A DNA stretch of 64,000 nucleotides from contig RDXN01000037.1 in assembly GCA_004292855.1 (NCBI GenBank), forward strand, positions 60,957-124,956. Reading direction: 5' to 3'. The notes under the pieces were generated by a model, which was not told the origin of the DNA, ran no database searches, and saw only the letters and a program-made list of their open reading frames with translations. The DNA is from Cytophagales bacterium (GTDB taxonomy: Bacteria > Bacteroidota > Bacteroidia > Cytophagales > Spirosomataceae). Shown piece after piece: positions 1-8,819 of this stretch. The number at the start of each line of letters is the position of its first letter. Position 1 is the first letter of the stretch. The translations under genes and the position numbers were made by a program.

Positions 1-1077
1 GCTTCTAGCTCACACACGCTGATTGGGGCCATTTTGGGCGTGGGTCTGGGTTATGCCGTACTGCCCGATAACGAGTTGGGTATTGCCGCCGTAAACTGGG
101 ACAAAGCCAAAGAGGTTTTTGCCGCCCTGTTGCTGTCGCCCCTGCTTGGTTTTAGCCTGGCTGTCGTGTTAATGTTTGTGCTTCGGCGCACGCTCAACAA
201 AGATGTGCGGAAGCAATTATTCGATGAGCCACATGCCGGTCAGGCCCCACCACCGTGGGTGCGCGGGGTACTTATCACAACCTGTACGTTAGTGAGTTTC
301 TTCCATGGGCGCAATGATGGACAAAAAGGCATTGGCCTGGTAATGCTCATTCTGATCGGCATTCTACCTACCTACTTTGCCATAGACACTCGCCTGAATG
401 TACAGGAACTTCGTCCTGACCTTACCACGGTAGAGCAAAAAATTGCCCTGATCGACACCACCCAACTGGGTGTCACGGATAAAGATCGCTTAAAAAAGGT
501 GCGTGAGAGCACTCAGAACCTAGAGAAAGTGCTGGCGGCCAATGTGATTAAAAACGAAGATGCCCTCAACGTTCGTAAAGCCCTCCTGACGATTAGCAGC
601 AGTGTGAAAAAACTAACGGAGAGCGATGCCGTGAAGTTGAGTAAAGCCGACAGGCAAGCTTTAAATGCTGCTGCTACGCAGGAGGAGAAAGGCCTTCGAC
701 GATTTACGGATCATGCGCCCTTTTGGGTAATCCTTATGATTTCACTGTCGCTCGGCTTCGGTACCATGATTGGCTGGAAACGGATCGTGGTGACGGTGGG
801 CGAAAAAATCGGCAAGAGCCACCTGACTTATGCGCAGGGTGCTTCGGCTGAATTGGTAGCCGCAACCACTATTGGGTTGGCGTCGGCTTTTAAAGTGCCT
901 GTGAGCACAACCCACTCTCTATCGTCGGGTATTGCAGGGGCAATGGTAGCAAGCAAAGGTATAAAGAACCTACAGGCGGGTACAATTCAAAATATTCTTC
1001 TGGCTTGGGTGCTCACGCTGCCAGTAGCTATTATACTCTCGGCTACCCTGTTTGTATTCTTCCGTTGGTTATTATGA
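1..1077 (+). CDS. Inorganic phosphate transporter, PiT family (5'-truncated by window edge)
   Basis: Inner-membrane uptake of inorganic phosphate coupled to a cation. The frame is open from base 1, so the N-terminal part lies outside the window; an in-frame TTG at 34 is not the true start. The visible 358 residues begin with SSSHTLIG, the end motif of the first PiT repeat, then carry FFHGRNDGQKGIG near residue 102 and PVSTTHSLSSGIAGAM close to the C-terminus, the equivalents in the second repeat. A hydrophilic Lys/Glu-rich stretch (about residues 130-240) separates the halves, followed by hydrophobic segments. The gene ends at a clear terminator and is followed by a phosphate-selective-type porin, which suggests a phosphate uptake locus. 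Family assignment is firm; ion coupling is from family knowledge. Confidence 0.93.
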   Translation, partial: ASSSHTLIGAILGVGLGYAVLPDNELGIAAVNWDKAKEVFAALLLSPLLGFSLAVVLMFVLRRTLNKDVRKQLFDEPHAGQAPPPWVRGVLITTCTLVSFFHGRNDGQKGIGLVMLILIGILPTYFAIDTRLNVQELRPDLTTVEQKIALIDTTQLGVTDKDRLKKVRESTQNLEKVLAANVIKNEDALNVRKALLTISSSVKKLTESDAVKLSKADRQALNAAATQEEKGLRRFTDHAPFWVILMISLSLGFGTMIGWKRIVVTVGEKIGKSHLTYAQGASAELVAATTIGLASAFKVPVSTTHSLSSGIAGAMVASKGIKNLQAGTIQNILLAWVLTLPVAIILSATLFVFFRWLL

Positions 1078-1102
1078 GCCATCTTCCGTTAGGGATTCTA
1101 CC

Positions 1103-1129
1103 AAAGCCCAGTCTAACAAACTGGGCTTT
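1103..1129 (+). terminator. Rho-independent-type hairpin after the PiT gene
   Basis: A perfect 10-bp stem (1103-1112 with 1120-1129) and a 7-base loop, ending in TTT and followed by a T-rich stretch. It lies 26 bases after the transporter stop codon and before the porin start, so the porin probably has its own promoter. Confidence 0.75.
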
Positions 1130-1161
1130 ATTGCGTTTTATTGCCACACAAACACAGTGCG

Positions 1162-2517
1162 ATGGTTCGATTTTGTACGGTTCTGCTTGGCATTTTGGCT
1201 TTGAGCCTGACAATGGCTTATGCGCAACAAATGGGTGGCCTTATGGAAACAACCATCGACACCGCCCAGCAACGGCGATTGAGTAGTTCGCTACAAAAAT
1301 TCGAATTTCTACGCATCAGCGGTTACATCCAACCCCAGTATCAGCTAGGGCAAACGCCCGGTCAACTGAGTTTCAACGGGGGTGATTTTTCGGCAGCAAG
1401 CGATAACCGATTTTCGGTTCGGCGGGGTCGGTTGCGGTTCGACTATGCCCACTTCAACGACCAAAACCAGCCCACGGTGTTGTTCGTGTTCCAGTTCGAC
1501 TGTACAGAACGGGGGGTGTTCACCCGCGACTTTTGGGGGCGTTTTTACGAAAACAAGGCGCAACTGTTTCACCTGACAACGGGCATTTTCGCGCGGCCCT
1601 TTGGCTTTGAGATCAATTATGGGTCAAGCGACCGCGAATCGCCCGAACGGGGGCGTATGTCGCAATTGCTGATGCGTACGGAGCGCGATTTGGGCGCAAT
1701 GGTCTCGTTTGAGCCGCGTGTGAAGAACCACCCACTCCGAAAATTTCGGCTCGATGCGGGCTTTTTCAACGGGCAGGGCTTACCGGGTATCACCGACTTC
1801 GACAGCAAGAAAGATTTTATTAGCCGATTGTCGCTCAAACCCGTCAAGTTAGGTCGGTCGGGTGTTACGGTTACGGGAAGTGTGTCAGGGTTTCTGGGTG
1901 GGTTCCGGCAGTTTACGAACCAGACTTATCGGATGGGTGGCACCGCAGAAGCACCCCGGTTTGTGCTCAATGCCGACTCGGCTAACCTAGGCCGAATGGC
2001 TCCCCGGCGGTATTACGGGGTCGATGTGCAAATTCGCATCCCGAACCGCATCGGGTTTACCGAACTTCGGGGCGAGGTGATTGCGGGCACCCAAACCGCC
2101 ACTCAACTCAGCACCGAAACGCCCGGCTCCGTTCCGTTGGTCGCTCCGGTGCCATTGATGGGGTCAGCCTACGCACCCCTGTTTGTGCGAAATTTCAATG
2201 GGGCGTACTTCTATTTCCTGCAACATCTGGGCAGCACTAAGCATCAGTTTGTGGCCAAATACGACTGGTACGACCCCAACACTGCCGTGCGAGGCAGGCA
2301 AATTCGGGCCACCAACTTTGTTAACGGCGACGTTGGCTCTAGCTGGGCCAATATCCGATACAATACCTTCGGACTGGGGTATGTGTGCTATATCAACGAA
2401 AACCTGAAATCGACGGTTTGGTACGAGTTTGTCCGAAACGAAAAAACGTCGCTGCCCGGTTTCGAGCGCGACGTTAAAGACAATCTGTTGACAATACGAA
2501 TGCAGTATCGGTTTTGA
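1162..2517 (+). CDS. Phosphate-selective porin O/P-type outer membrane protein
   Basis: Predicted 451-residue outer membrane beta-barrel. I chose the ATG at 1162 because it gives a clean signal peptide (MVRFCTVLLGILALSLTMAYAQ-like, cut after about residue 22); the frame opens at a TTG 21 bases earlier. The mature part starts with an amphipathic strand region and the RRGRLRFDYAHFN segment typical of OprO/OprP-type porins, has repeated aromatic-flanked strands and ends in MQYRF with a terminal Phe, as outer membrane barrels do. Position behind a PiT transporter supports a role in phosphate or polyphosphate passage, but substrate specificity is inference. Its stop codon directly abuts the stop codon of the convergent exbD-like gene with no spacer. 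Confidence 0.82.
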   Translation: MVRFCTVLLGILALSLTMAYAQQMGGLMETTIDTAQQRRLSSSLQKFEFLRISGYIQPQYQLGQTPGQLSFNGGDFSAASDNRFSVRRGRLRFDYAHFNDQNQPTVLFVFQFDCTERGVFTRDFWGRFYENKAQLFHLTTGIFARPFGFEINYGSSDRESPERGRMSQLLMRTERDLGAMVSFEPRVKNHPLRKFRLDAGFFNGQGLPGITDFDSKKDFISRLSLKPVKLGRSGVTVTGSVSGFLGGFRQFTNQTYRMGGTAEAPRFVLNADSANLGRMAPRRYYGVDVQIRIPNRIGFTELRGEVIAGTQTATQLSTETPGSVPLVAPVPLMGSAYAPLFVRNFNGAYFYFLQHLGSTKHQFVAKYDWYDPNTAVRGRQIRATNFVNGDVGSSWANIRYNTFGLGYVCYINENLKSTVWYEFVRNEKTSLPGFERDVKDNLLTIRMQYRF

Positions 2518-2910
2518 TTACTTCGACGTTGCCATGACCATTTTGATGTTCAACTTGGCACCTGTTTCCAATACACTCACGAGATCCTGAACGGTCAGGG
2601 TCTTGTCGAACCGAACCACAACGGTTGGCTCCTGAATACCGGCCATGATACTTTTAAGCTCGTTTTCAAGATTCTGCGGGGCTACGGGCTTCTTGTCGAT
2701 AAAATACTGCTTGGCCCCATCGACCGAGAGCGTCACCTGTTTCTTGCTCAATTGCTGTGTTGACGATGCCTTTGGTAGCAACAGCTTGATTACGTTCGGG
2801 TTAGCCACCGTCGAGATAATCAGGAAGAACAGCAACAGGAAGAACATGATGTCGTTCAGCGACGACGTAGCCACCTCGGCAGCAAATTTAGTTTTACGGC
2901 GTAGTTTCAT
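2518..2910 (-). CDS. exbD: ExbD/TolR-family biopolymer transport protein
   Basis: Part of the proton-driven energising complex for TonB-dependent outer membrane transport or the Tol system. From the ATG at 2910 the protein has 130 residues: a basic N-terminus (MKLRRKTKF), one membrane helix starting SLNDIMFFLLLFFLI with the conserved channel Asp in its first turn, and a periplasmic domain. The frame stays open to an earlier ATG at 2934, but those extra codons lie in an intergenic repeat of the TTGGACGTT type, so I reject that start. It follows the ExbB-like gene on the same strand with a repeat-containing gap of about 80 bases. No tonB gene is visible nearby. Confidence 0.88.
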   Translation of the reverse strand: MKLRRKTKFAAEVATSSLNDIMFFLLLFFLIISTVANPNVIKLLLPKASSTQQLSKKQVTLSVDGAKQYFIDKKPVAPQNLENELKSIMAGIQEPTVVVRFDKTLTVQDLVSVLETGAKLNIKMVMATSK

Positions 2911-2914
2911 GTAG

Positions 2915-2985
2915 AGACGTTGAATGTTGGACACTGGACGTTAGAAAAGCGTTGTTTGGAAATCCAACGTCTAGCGTCCAATATC
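2915..2985. repeat. TTGGACGTT-family inverted repeat between exbB and exbD
   Basis: The left arm reads GTTGAATGTTGGACACTGGA and continues with CGTTAG; the right arm holds CCAACGTCTAGCGTCCAATA, its imperfect reverse complement. The same words occur at 3780-3813, 3881-3914 and 6823-6884. The arm reaches into the upstream extension of the exbD reading frame. Confidence 0.6.
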
Positions 2986-2992
2986 TCAAATC

Positions 2993-3697
2993 TTACCTTA
3001 CCCGTGCGGCTTCGGTGGGTTTCTGGAGGACTTCGAGGAACTCAAAGGCGTTCATTTCGAGCCGGAGCGTGAACTTCTCAACCATCATGTTGAGCAGGTG
3101 GTAGCCCGTGTAGGCAATTACACCCACAATGAGACCCGCCCCCGACGTAATCATTTTCTCGTACAAGCCCCCGGCAATGATACCCACACTAATGTTGTCG
3201 GACAGCGAAATGTCATAGAAAATACGGATGATACCCGAAATAGTACCAATGAAGCCCAACATGGGGGCGATACCCGCAATAATGCCCAGATAGCCCATGT
3301 TGCGCTCCAACCGACCCAACTCAATTTGGCCGACGGTTTCGATGGTGCTCTCGATCTCGCGAATGGGCGACCCGATGCGGCCCACGGCTTTCTCGAACAC
3401 GCGCCCCACCGAGGTCTTCTGATTCCGGCAAAACGACTCTGCCGATTTGATGTTGCCCTGCAACACCATGTCTTTCACGTTGTCAACGAACCCATCGTCA
3501 ACACGGGTTTGCGCCCGGATCACCAGGAACCGTTCGATGATGATAAACAACGCGGCAAAAAACAGGATAGCAATGGGAATCATGACCCAGCCCCCTTTGG
3601 CTACCAGATCAATGAGTTGCAGATTTTGAGGGGCGGCACCCACAGCGGCAGAAACAGAAGAGGCCGAGTCAATGGCCGGAACCTGGAGCAGAATCAT
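2993..3697 (-). CDS. exbB: MotA/TolQ/ExbB proton channel family protein
   Basis: Proton channel subunit that pairs with the ExbD-like protein encoded just downstream. The 234-residue product has an N-terminal membrane helix (WVMIPIAILFFAALFIIIE, about residues 38-56), a cytoplasmic segment, and two further helices (YLGIIAGIAPMLGFIGTISG and a C-terminal GLIVGVIAYTGYHLL), the usual three-helix ExbB/TolQ layout. The conserved small-residue and Thr positions of the channel helices are present. Whether it serves TonB or Tol cannot be decided from this window; the abundance of TonB-dependent receptors favours the former. Confidence 0.9.
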   Translation of the reverse strand: MILLQVPAIDSASSVSAAVGAAPQNLQLIDLVAKGGWVMIPIAILFFAALFIIIERFLVIRAQTRVDDGFVDNVKDMVLQGNIKSAESFCRNQKTSVGRVFEKAVGRIGSPIREIESTIETVGQIELGRLERNMGYLGIIAGIAPMLGFIGTISGIIRIFYDISLSDNISVGIIAGGLYEKMITSGAGLIVGVIAYTGYHLLNMMVEKFTLRLEMNAFEFLEVLQKPTEAARVR

Positions 3698-3728
3698 ACG
3701 ATACTAATCGGAGTTGAGTGCAATGAGC

Positions 3729-3764
3729 AACAGCGCATTACCTCGGTGGTAACGCGGGGCTGTT
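3729..3764. repeat. Hairpin upstream of exbB
   Basis: AACAGC at 3729 pairs with GCTGTT at 3759-3764, and inside it GCATTACC pairs with GGTAACGC. It would form in the 5' leader of the exbB transcript if transcription starts upstream of it. No U-tract follows, so it is not a standard terminator. Confidence 0.4.
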
Positions 3765-3779
3765 GCCCGATATTGTTAG

Positions 3780-3914
3780 TTTGGACGTTGGATACTGGAT
3801 TTTGGACGTTGGGTGGTCTTTAGCCAGGCCATTGTTGTGGTCAAAGATACCAAAGCTTGGGAAAGCCCCATTCTAAATAGTCTAAAATCCAGCGTCCGAC
3901 GTCCAACATCCTAA
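3780..3914. repeat. Two opposed copies of the TTGGACGTT repeat
   Basis: Positions 3780-3813 hold TTTGGACGTTGGATACTGGA, continuing to a second TTGGACGTTGG. Positions 3881-3914 hold the reverse-oriented form (AATCCAGCGTCCGACGTCCA and onward). Together they form an inverted repeat of about 130 bases in the gap between exbB and the alkane monooxygenase gene. Confidence 0.6.
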
Positions 3915-3916
3915 AC

Positions 3917-5032
3917 TCAAGCGAACTGCCGGACCACGGCCGCAATTTCGTTGGGTTGGCAGGCGCGTTCCTGCCAGGCTTGCAGCCGGGGGTTCATCAC
4001 CCGGAACCAAAGGGGCGGCACCAGGCTCATAATTATCATCAGCGGATAACCAAACGGCAACTGTGGGCTTTCGTCGAAATGCCGCAACACCTGGTAGGGC
4101 CGGGCGGCATAAGCGTGATGGTCGGAGTGGCGTTGGAGTTGGAACAAAACTAGATTGCTGATAAAGTGGCTGGCGTTCCACGAGTGCAGCGGATTGACGC
4201 GCTCGTAGCGATTGGGGCTGACTTCGCGACGCATAATGCCGTAATGTTCAATGTAGTTGACCGATTCGAGCAGCAGAATTGCCACCAGGCTTTGCACGCA
4301 GAAAAAGATTGGAACAGTCCAGGAGAACGTTCCGGTCAGAACGGTAATGGCTCCCGTGAGCACCGCACACACCACCACCGGACAAACCGCGAACCAAAGC
4401 ATGTTGTTATGCCGACTCCAGACGGGCTGCCCCGCTTTGGCCAGCAGTTTTCGCTCGATCTGCCACGCGCTCCGGTAGCTGCCCGTGATGCTCTGCCACC
4501 AGAACGCATACACCGACTGGTTCAGTCGCGAAGTAGCCGGGTCGTTAGGTGTGGCAACGTGGACGTGGTGCCCCCGGTTGTGTTCGATAAAAAAGTGCAT
4601 GTAGCTCACCGAAGCCAGGGCTAGTTTAGCGTGAAATTGGGCTACCCGGCTACTCCGATGCCCTAGTTCGTGGGCTATGTTAATGATTGTCCCGCCAAAC
4701 ACCCCGATGCTTATCATCAGCCGAAACCCCTGAACGCCCGTTAGCGGCTCTGTAGCCAACATGTAGGCTCCCCAACCGAGCAGGGCATAATGCAGATAGA
4801 CGAACGAGTAAACAAGCACATCGAAATAGCGGTCGTTCAGAACGTCGTCGTAGGCGTCGTGACCCACGTTCCGGCGGTCTTTACCAAAAAACGCGTCGAG
4901 CAGGGGGATGCCCACGTACACGTACACAGCCCCTACCCAGGTGTAGGAGGGGCCACCGAGGTAGTAGCCGCACACGATGATGGCTATCAGGCTGTATGAC
5001 CACAGAAACGAAAGTTTTTTAGACAAGAGCAT
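3917..5032 (-). CDS. alkB: Alkane 1-monooxygenase (AlkB family)
   Basis: Integral-membrane non-haem diiron hydroxylase that oxidises terminal carbons of alkanes to primary alcohols. All histidine boxes are readable in the 371-residue product: HELGHR (about residue 121), EHNRGHHVH (about 153), the NYIEHYGIMRR signature (about 255) and LQRHSDHHAYA (about 297), with several membrane helices in the first 110 residues and between boxes. AlkB normally needs rubredoxin and rubredoxin reductase, and neither is encoded next to it, so electrons must come from elsewhere. It is monocistronic, with an aldo/keto reductase upstream on the same strand. Family is certain; chain-length range is not predictable here. 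Confidence 0.93.
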   Translation of the reverse strand: MLLSKKLSFLWSYSLIAIIVCGYYLGGPSYTWVGAVYVYVGIPLLDAFFGKDRRNVGHDAYDDVLNDRYFDVLVYSFVYLHYALLGWGAYMLATEPLTGVQGFRLMISIGVFGGTIINIAHELGHRSSRVAQFHAKLALASVSYMHFFIEHNRGHHVHVATPNDPATSRLNQSVYAFWWQSITGSYRSAWQIERKLLAKAGQPVWSRHNNMLWFAVCPVVVCAVLTGAITVLTGTFSWTVPIFFCVQSLVAILLLESVNYIEHYGIMRREVSPNRYERVNPLHSWNASHFISNLVLFQLQRHSDHHAYAARPYQVLRHFDESPQLPFGYPLMIIMSLVPPLWFRVMNPRLQAWQERACQPNEIAAVVRQFA

Positions 5033-5080
5033 AGGCGTACGGAATGGCTACGTTTATTAGGGCTTAAAGATACCGATTTG

Positions 5081-5902
5081 CTACAAAAACTCCATCGGGT
5101 TCCAGGCCACGCGGGTGTCGTCGTGCCAGGTATCCATTTGAGTCATCTCGTCGGGGGTAAGTTCAAAGTCGAACACGTCGAAGTTCTCGCGGATGCGGTC
5201 GCGCTTCACCGATTTCGGAATCGTGACCACCCCATGTTGCAGCGACCAACGCACCAGCACCTGAAACGTACTCTTCCCATAGCCCTGGGCAATAGCCTGC
5301 AAACGTGGGTCGTCGTTTTTTTGCCCGCGAACCAGGGGCGCGTAGCCCTCGGCCTGAATGCCCCGCTCGCGGCAGTAGGCCAACGTGTCGGCGGGGTGGC
5401 AGTAGGGGCTAAACTCAAACTGATTGACGGCGGGCGTGATGTTGGCAACCGTAAACAATTCCTCCAGATGCGGTACGTAGTAGTTCGAGACGCCAATGGC
5501 CCGCACACGCTTGTCGGCGTAGAGTGTTTCGAGTGCCCGCCAGGTGTCGAGTCGTTTCTCGCGGATGGGCCAGTGAATCAGGTACAAGTCGGCGTAGTCG
5601 GTGCCGAGTTTTTCGAGGCTTTGATCGTAGGCTCGTAGCGTTGAGTCATAGCCCTCGTCGTCGTTCCAGACTTTGGTGGTAATAAAAATCTCGGACCGGG
5701 GAATGCCGCTCGCCCGAATGGCCGCACCCACCTCGCGCTCGTTACCGTAAATACTTGCCGTGTCGATCAGGCGGCACCCGGCTTCGAGTGCCCATTCGAC
5801 AGACTGTTGTACTTCGTTGTTGTGGCGCGGGGCATACACGCCCAAACCGAGCATCGGCATCTCAACGCTATTGTTGAGGATTGTGGTTGTTTGTAAATTC
5901 AT
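5081..5902 (-). CDS. Aldo/keto reductase
   Basis: NAD(P)H-dependent reductase of carbonyl compounds, 273 residues, the usual size for a single (alpha/beta)8 barrel. The catalytic tetrad is visible as Asp47 and Tyr52 in DTASIYGNE, Lys77 in ITTKVWND and His110 in LIHWP. The cofactor-binding end carries IPKSVKRDRIREN. It resembles the 2,5-diketo-gluconate reductase-like branch (cytosolic). It lies 48 bases upstream of alkB on the same strand, so co-transcription and a role in handling aldehyde products are possible but unproven. Confidence 0.92.
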   Translation of the reverse strand: MNLQTTTILNNSVEMPMLGLGVYAPRHNNEVQQSVEWALEAGCRLIDTASIYGNEREVGAAIRASGIPRSEIFITTKVWNDDEGYDSTLRAYDQSLEKLGTDYADLYLIHWPIREKRLDTWRALETLYADKRVRAIGVSNYYVPHLEELFTVANITPAVNQFEFSPYCHPADTLAYCRERGIQAEGYAPLVRGQKNDDPRLQAIAQGYGKSTFQVLVRWSLQHGVVTIPKSVKRDRIRENFDVFDFELTPDEMTQMDTWHDDTRVAWNPMEFL

Positions 5903-5990
5903 GATTTAACCAGGGTATTGGCGACCATAAGTATAAGAGTGGCCGAGCAAGGTTTGTAATTTAATACCTACCAATGTACGCTAATCTTTC

Positions 5991-6863
5991 ATGAAAAAAT
6001 TCTTTAAAATCGTTCTCTGGAGCGTTCTCAGCCTGCTCGTTTTGCTGGTAGCGGCTGCCAGCCTGTTTATCTACAAAGTCAAAAACGGCTTTCCGGTTAG
6101 TTACGAAACCGACAAGCCGACCATCGACCTCCCGGCAGACAAACCGGCCATTCTGCTTTTCTCCAAAACAACCGGGTTCCGGCACGGCGAATCCATCGAC
6201 GCTTCCAGGCCCGTCATTAAAGCAATGGCCGAGCGCAACAATTGGTCTGTGTACGAGACCGAAGAGGGTGGCGTGTTCAACGCCGACCAACTGAAGCAGT
6301 TCAAGGTGGTGGTGTTTAACAACTGCACCGGGCGGCTTCTTGATGAACAGCAACAACAGGCCCTTGCCAATTATGTTGAGGGGGGCGGTTCGCTCATCGG
6401 AATCCACGGCGCGGGCGACAATTCGCACCATTGGCCGTGGTACGAAGCCAACCTGCTCGGTGCCGAGTTCTCGCACCACCCGCTTAGCCCACAATTTCAG
6501 AAAGCCGACGTAAACGTGGAGTCAACCGTTGATTCGACGCTGACCCAGAAGTTGCCCAAATCCTGGAACCATGAGGATGAATGGTACATTTTCTTTGGTC
6601 AGCCGAAGGGGGCCAAAATCGTGTCGTACATCAACGGCGACAAGATTATTCCTGATGGCAACATACTCTGGACGCGGGACAAAAATTTCGGTATGGGCAA
6701 GTATCATCCGGTGGCCTGGTATCGTTCGGTAGGCAAGGGGAAGACCTTTTACACCTCAATGGGCCACGCAGGGGCGGTTTGGACCGACGCCAACTTTGTG
6801 CAGCTTGTGGAAAACGCCATTTTTTGGACGTTGGATCGGTCCGCCGAAGCGGCTGGACGTTAG
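5991..6863 (+). CDS. ThuA-like domain protein, membrane-anchored or secreted
   Basis: The 290-residue product has an N-terminal hydrophobic helix (residues 5-29) that anchors or exports it, then a ThuA-like glutamine-amidotransferase fold: ILLFSKTTGFRHGESI near residue 53, VVVFNNCTGRLLDEQQ, YVEGGGSLIGIHGAGDNSH and SHHPLSPQF. ThuA-like domains occur in trehalose/sugar-utilisation proteins and putative glycosidases in Bacteroidota; the exact reaction is unknown. The C-terminal ten or so codons and the TAG stop come from a TTGGACGTT-family repeat (from about 6823), so the native end of the gene was probably different. The carboxylesterase gene follows after about 50 bases. Confidence 0.8.
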   Translation: MKKFFKIVLWSVLSLLVLLVAAASLFIYKVKNGFPVSYETDKPTIDLPADKPAILLFSKTTGFRHGESIDASRPVIKAMAERNNWSVYETEEGGVFNADQLKQFKVVVFNNCTGRLLDEQQQQALANYVEGGGSLIGIHGAGDNSHHWPWYEANLLGAEFSHHPLSPQFQKADVNVESTVDSTLTQKLPKSWNHEDEWYIFFGQPKGAKIVSYINGDKIIPDGNILWTRDKNFGMGKYHPVAWYRSVGKGKTFYTSMGHAGAVWTDANFVQLVENAIFWTLDRSAEAAGR

Positions 6864-6884
6864 ATGTTGGATATTCCAGCGTCC
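6823..6884. repeat. TTGGACGTT-family repeat overlapping the 3' end of the ThuA-like gene
   Basis: TTTGGACGTTGGATCGGTCC begins inside the coding sequence, and GGCTGGACGTTAGATGTTGG with ATTCCAGCGTCC continues past the stop. The TAG of GGACGTTAG is the stop codon used by the gene. Confidence 0.6.
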
Positions 6885-6912
6885 CAAATATAAACCCTTC
6901 AAATACAGCACA

Positions 6913-8586
6913 ATGAAAGCATCGAGACGTAATTTTCTGCAATCGCTGGGGGTGGGTGTGGCCGGTTTGGGTCTCTCGCCCGAAACAACGGCAGCCCCTG
7001 TCCTCCCTCGCAAACTGGCCAAACCCAACGCCGACGAGCAGCAGCTACTGGTCGGCGACACTATCGCCGTTACCAACACCGAATATGGCAAAGTGCGCGG
7101 CTTTATCCTGCGCGGTATCTATCAGTTTCTGGGCGTGCCCTACGGAGCCGATACGTCGGGCAAGAACCGGTTTATGCCGCCCCAAAAACCCACGCCCTGG
7201 ACCGACGTTCGGCCCGCGCTGTGGTGGGGCAACTCGGCCCCGCAGATTATGGAGAAACGCTACGCCAATGTTACGGCCTCGTTTGTGGACCACTGGAACT
7301 ACGACGACGTGTCGGAAGATTGCCTCAAAATCAACGTCTGGACCCCTGCACTCGACACCCAAAAACGCCCCACGGAAGGCCGCCCCGTGGTGGTGTGGTT
7401 GCACGGGGGTGGTTTCACCAACGGCAACGGCATTGAGCAGGACGGCTATCACGGCGAAAACCTGGCCCGGCTGGGCAACGTAGTGTTTTGTTCGCTCAAT
7501 CACCGATTGGGGCCGCTCGGCTATACGCATCTAAAGGCCGCTGGCGGGCACGCGGCTTCTGGCAATGTGGGCAACCTCGACATGGTGGCGGCTCTCGAAT
7601 GGGTCAAAAACAACATTGCCAATTTCGGAGGTGACCCCGGCAACGTGACCATCATCGGGCAGTCGGGGGGTGGTGCCAAAGTGACCACGCTCATGAACAT
7701 GCCCTCGGCGAAGGGGCTGTTTCACAAGGCGGTTGCACTTAGCGGAAGTTCACTGGCGGGCACCAACTCCGAATATGCCGAAAAACTGGGGTTGAAGGTG
7801 ATGGAAGAGGCTGGCCTGAAACCCGGCGAAATCGACAAACTCCAGCAAATTCCCTGGCGGCAGTACATCGATATTGCCAACCGGGCCACCGAAAAAATGG
7901 CCGACGAAGCCAAGCGGCTCAACCTGCCCCGTGGCGGGTTTGCCCCCGTTGCTGATGGCGATTCGATGAACGGCGAAGCGTTTTTCAAGGACTCCAACCA
8001 TTTCTCGGCAGACATCCCGCTGATGATTTGCACGACCTTCCACGAAATGAACCCCAACCGGACCGAGGCCGCGCTGGAAACCGTTTCGCTGGCCGAAGTA
8101 AAAGAAAAAATCAAGCCACGCTTCGGCGATAAATCAGGCGAGATTGTGGACGCCTACGCCAAAAACTTCCCGAAGGCACGGCCCATCGAGTTGTGGGCGA
8201 TGATTGTCTCGAACCGCAAAAATGCCGTTGCTGCCGCCGACGCGAAGGCCTCGCAACAGAAGGCTCCCGTCTATGTGGCCTGGTTTGGCTGGCAGCCCCC
8301 ACTGTTCGACGGGCGTATGCGGGCCTTCCATTGCGACGACATCTGTTTCTGGTTCTACAACACCGATCTCATGCTCACCCACACGGGTGGGGGTAAACGG
8401 CCCCGTGGATTGTCAGAGAAAATGGCGGGGTCGTTTTTAAACTTTATGCGGACCGGCAATCCGAATGGCGGAGGGCTACCCAACTGGAAACCCTACACGA
8501 CTCAAAACGGCGAGACCATGATTCTGGATGACCTGCCCGCTCTGGCCAACGACCCCGACCGCGAGGCACGGAAGGCGTTGGTATAA
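6913..8586 (+). CDS. Type-B carboxylesterase, probable Tat substrate
   Basis: Alpha/beta-hydrolase of the carboxylesterase/lipase (COesterase) family, 557 residues from the ATG at 6913; the frame is open further upstream but that part overlaps the preceding gene and repeat. Residues 4-30 look like a twin-arginine signal (SRRNFLQSLGVGVAGLGL). Hallmarks are the EDCLKINVW block, the oxyanion HGGGF motif and the nucleophile Ser251 in GQSGGG. It should act on ester bonds in the periplasm. Substrate is unknown. Spacing to the ThuA-like gene (49 bases) allows co-transcription. Confidence 0.9.
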   Translation: MKASRRNFLQSLGVGVAGLGLSPETTAAPVLPRKLAKPNADEQQLLVGDTIAVTNTEYGKVRGFILRGIYQFLGVPYGADTSGKNRFMPPQKPTPWTDVRPALWWGNSAPQIMEKRYANVTASFVDHWNYDDVSEDCLKINVWTPALDTQKRPTEGRPVVVWLHGGGFTNGNGIEQDGYHGENLARLGNVVFCSLNHRLGPLGYTHLKAAGGHAASGNVGNLDMVAALEWVKNNIANFGGDPGNVTIIGQSGGGAKVTTLMNMPSAKGLFHKAVALSGSSLAGTNSEYAEKLGLKVMEEAGLKPGEIDKLQQIPWRQYIDIANRATEKMADEAKRLNLPRGGFAPVADGDSMNGEAFFKDSNHFSADIPLMICTTFHEMNPNRTEAALETVSLAEVKEKIKPRFGDKSGEIVDAYAKNFPKARPIELWAMIVSNRKNAVAAADAKASQQKAPVYVAWFGWQPPLFDGRMRAFHCDDICFWFYNTDLMLTHTGGGKRPRGLSEKMAGSFLNFMRTGNPNGGGLPNWKPYTTQNGETMILDDLPALANDPDREARKALV

Positions 8587-8656
8587 GAAAATTACCTATC
8601 TTTAACCCAATCCGACGCAAATGCGAACGAAACGACCGTATAATTAGTTTTCAAAG

Positions 8657-8692
8657 GGCAGTTGGTTACTTACTATCGGGCAACCAACTGCC
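8657..8692. repeat. Stem-loop in the 233-base gap before the desaturase gene
   Basis: GGCAGTTGGTT (8657-8667) is perfectly complementary to AACCAACTGCC (8682-8692), with a 14-base loop. It sits about 70 bases after the esterase stop. There is no U-run directly behind it, so termination is only a possibility. Nothing else in 8587-8819 is recognisable. Confidence 0.4.
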
Positions 8693-8819
8693 GCGCCTAC
8701 TACCTTCAGGACTGATTATGTAGGACAATTGCCTACGTTTCTCGAAATCTTCGCTTTAGCCTATTGGGCTTTTTTCAGTCCTCACGCTTTCAATCGCAGT
8801 ACTAATTGCTAACCAGTTG

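Noticed and set aside
3098..3823. 241-codon open frame on the plus strand opposite exbB
   Set aside because: It lies antisense to the conserved ExbB coding region and its product is a low-complexity mirror of that gene.
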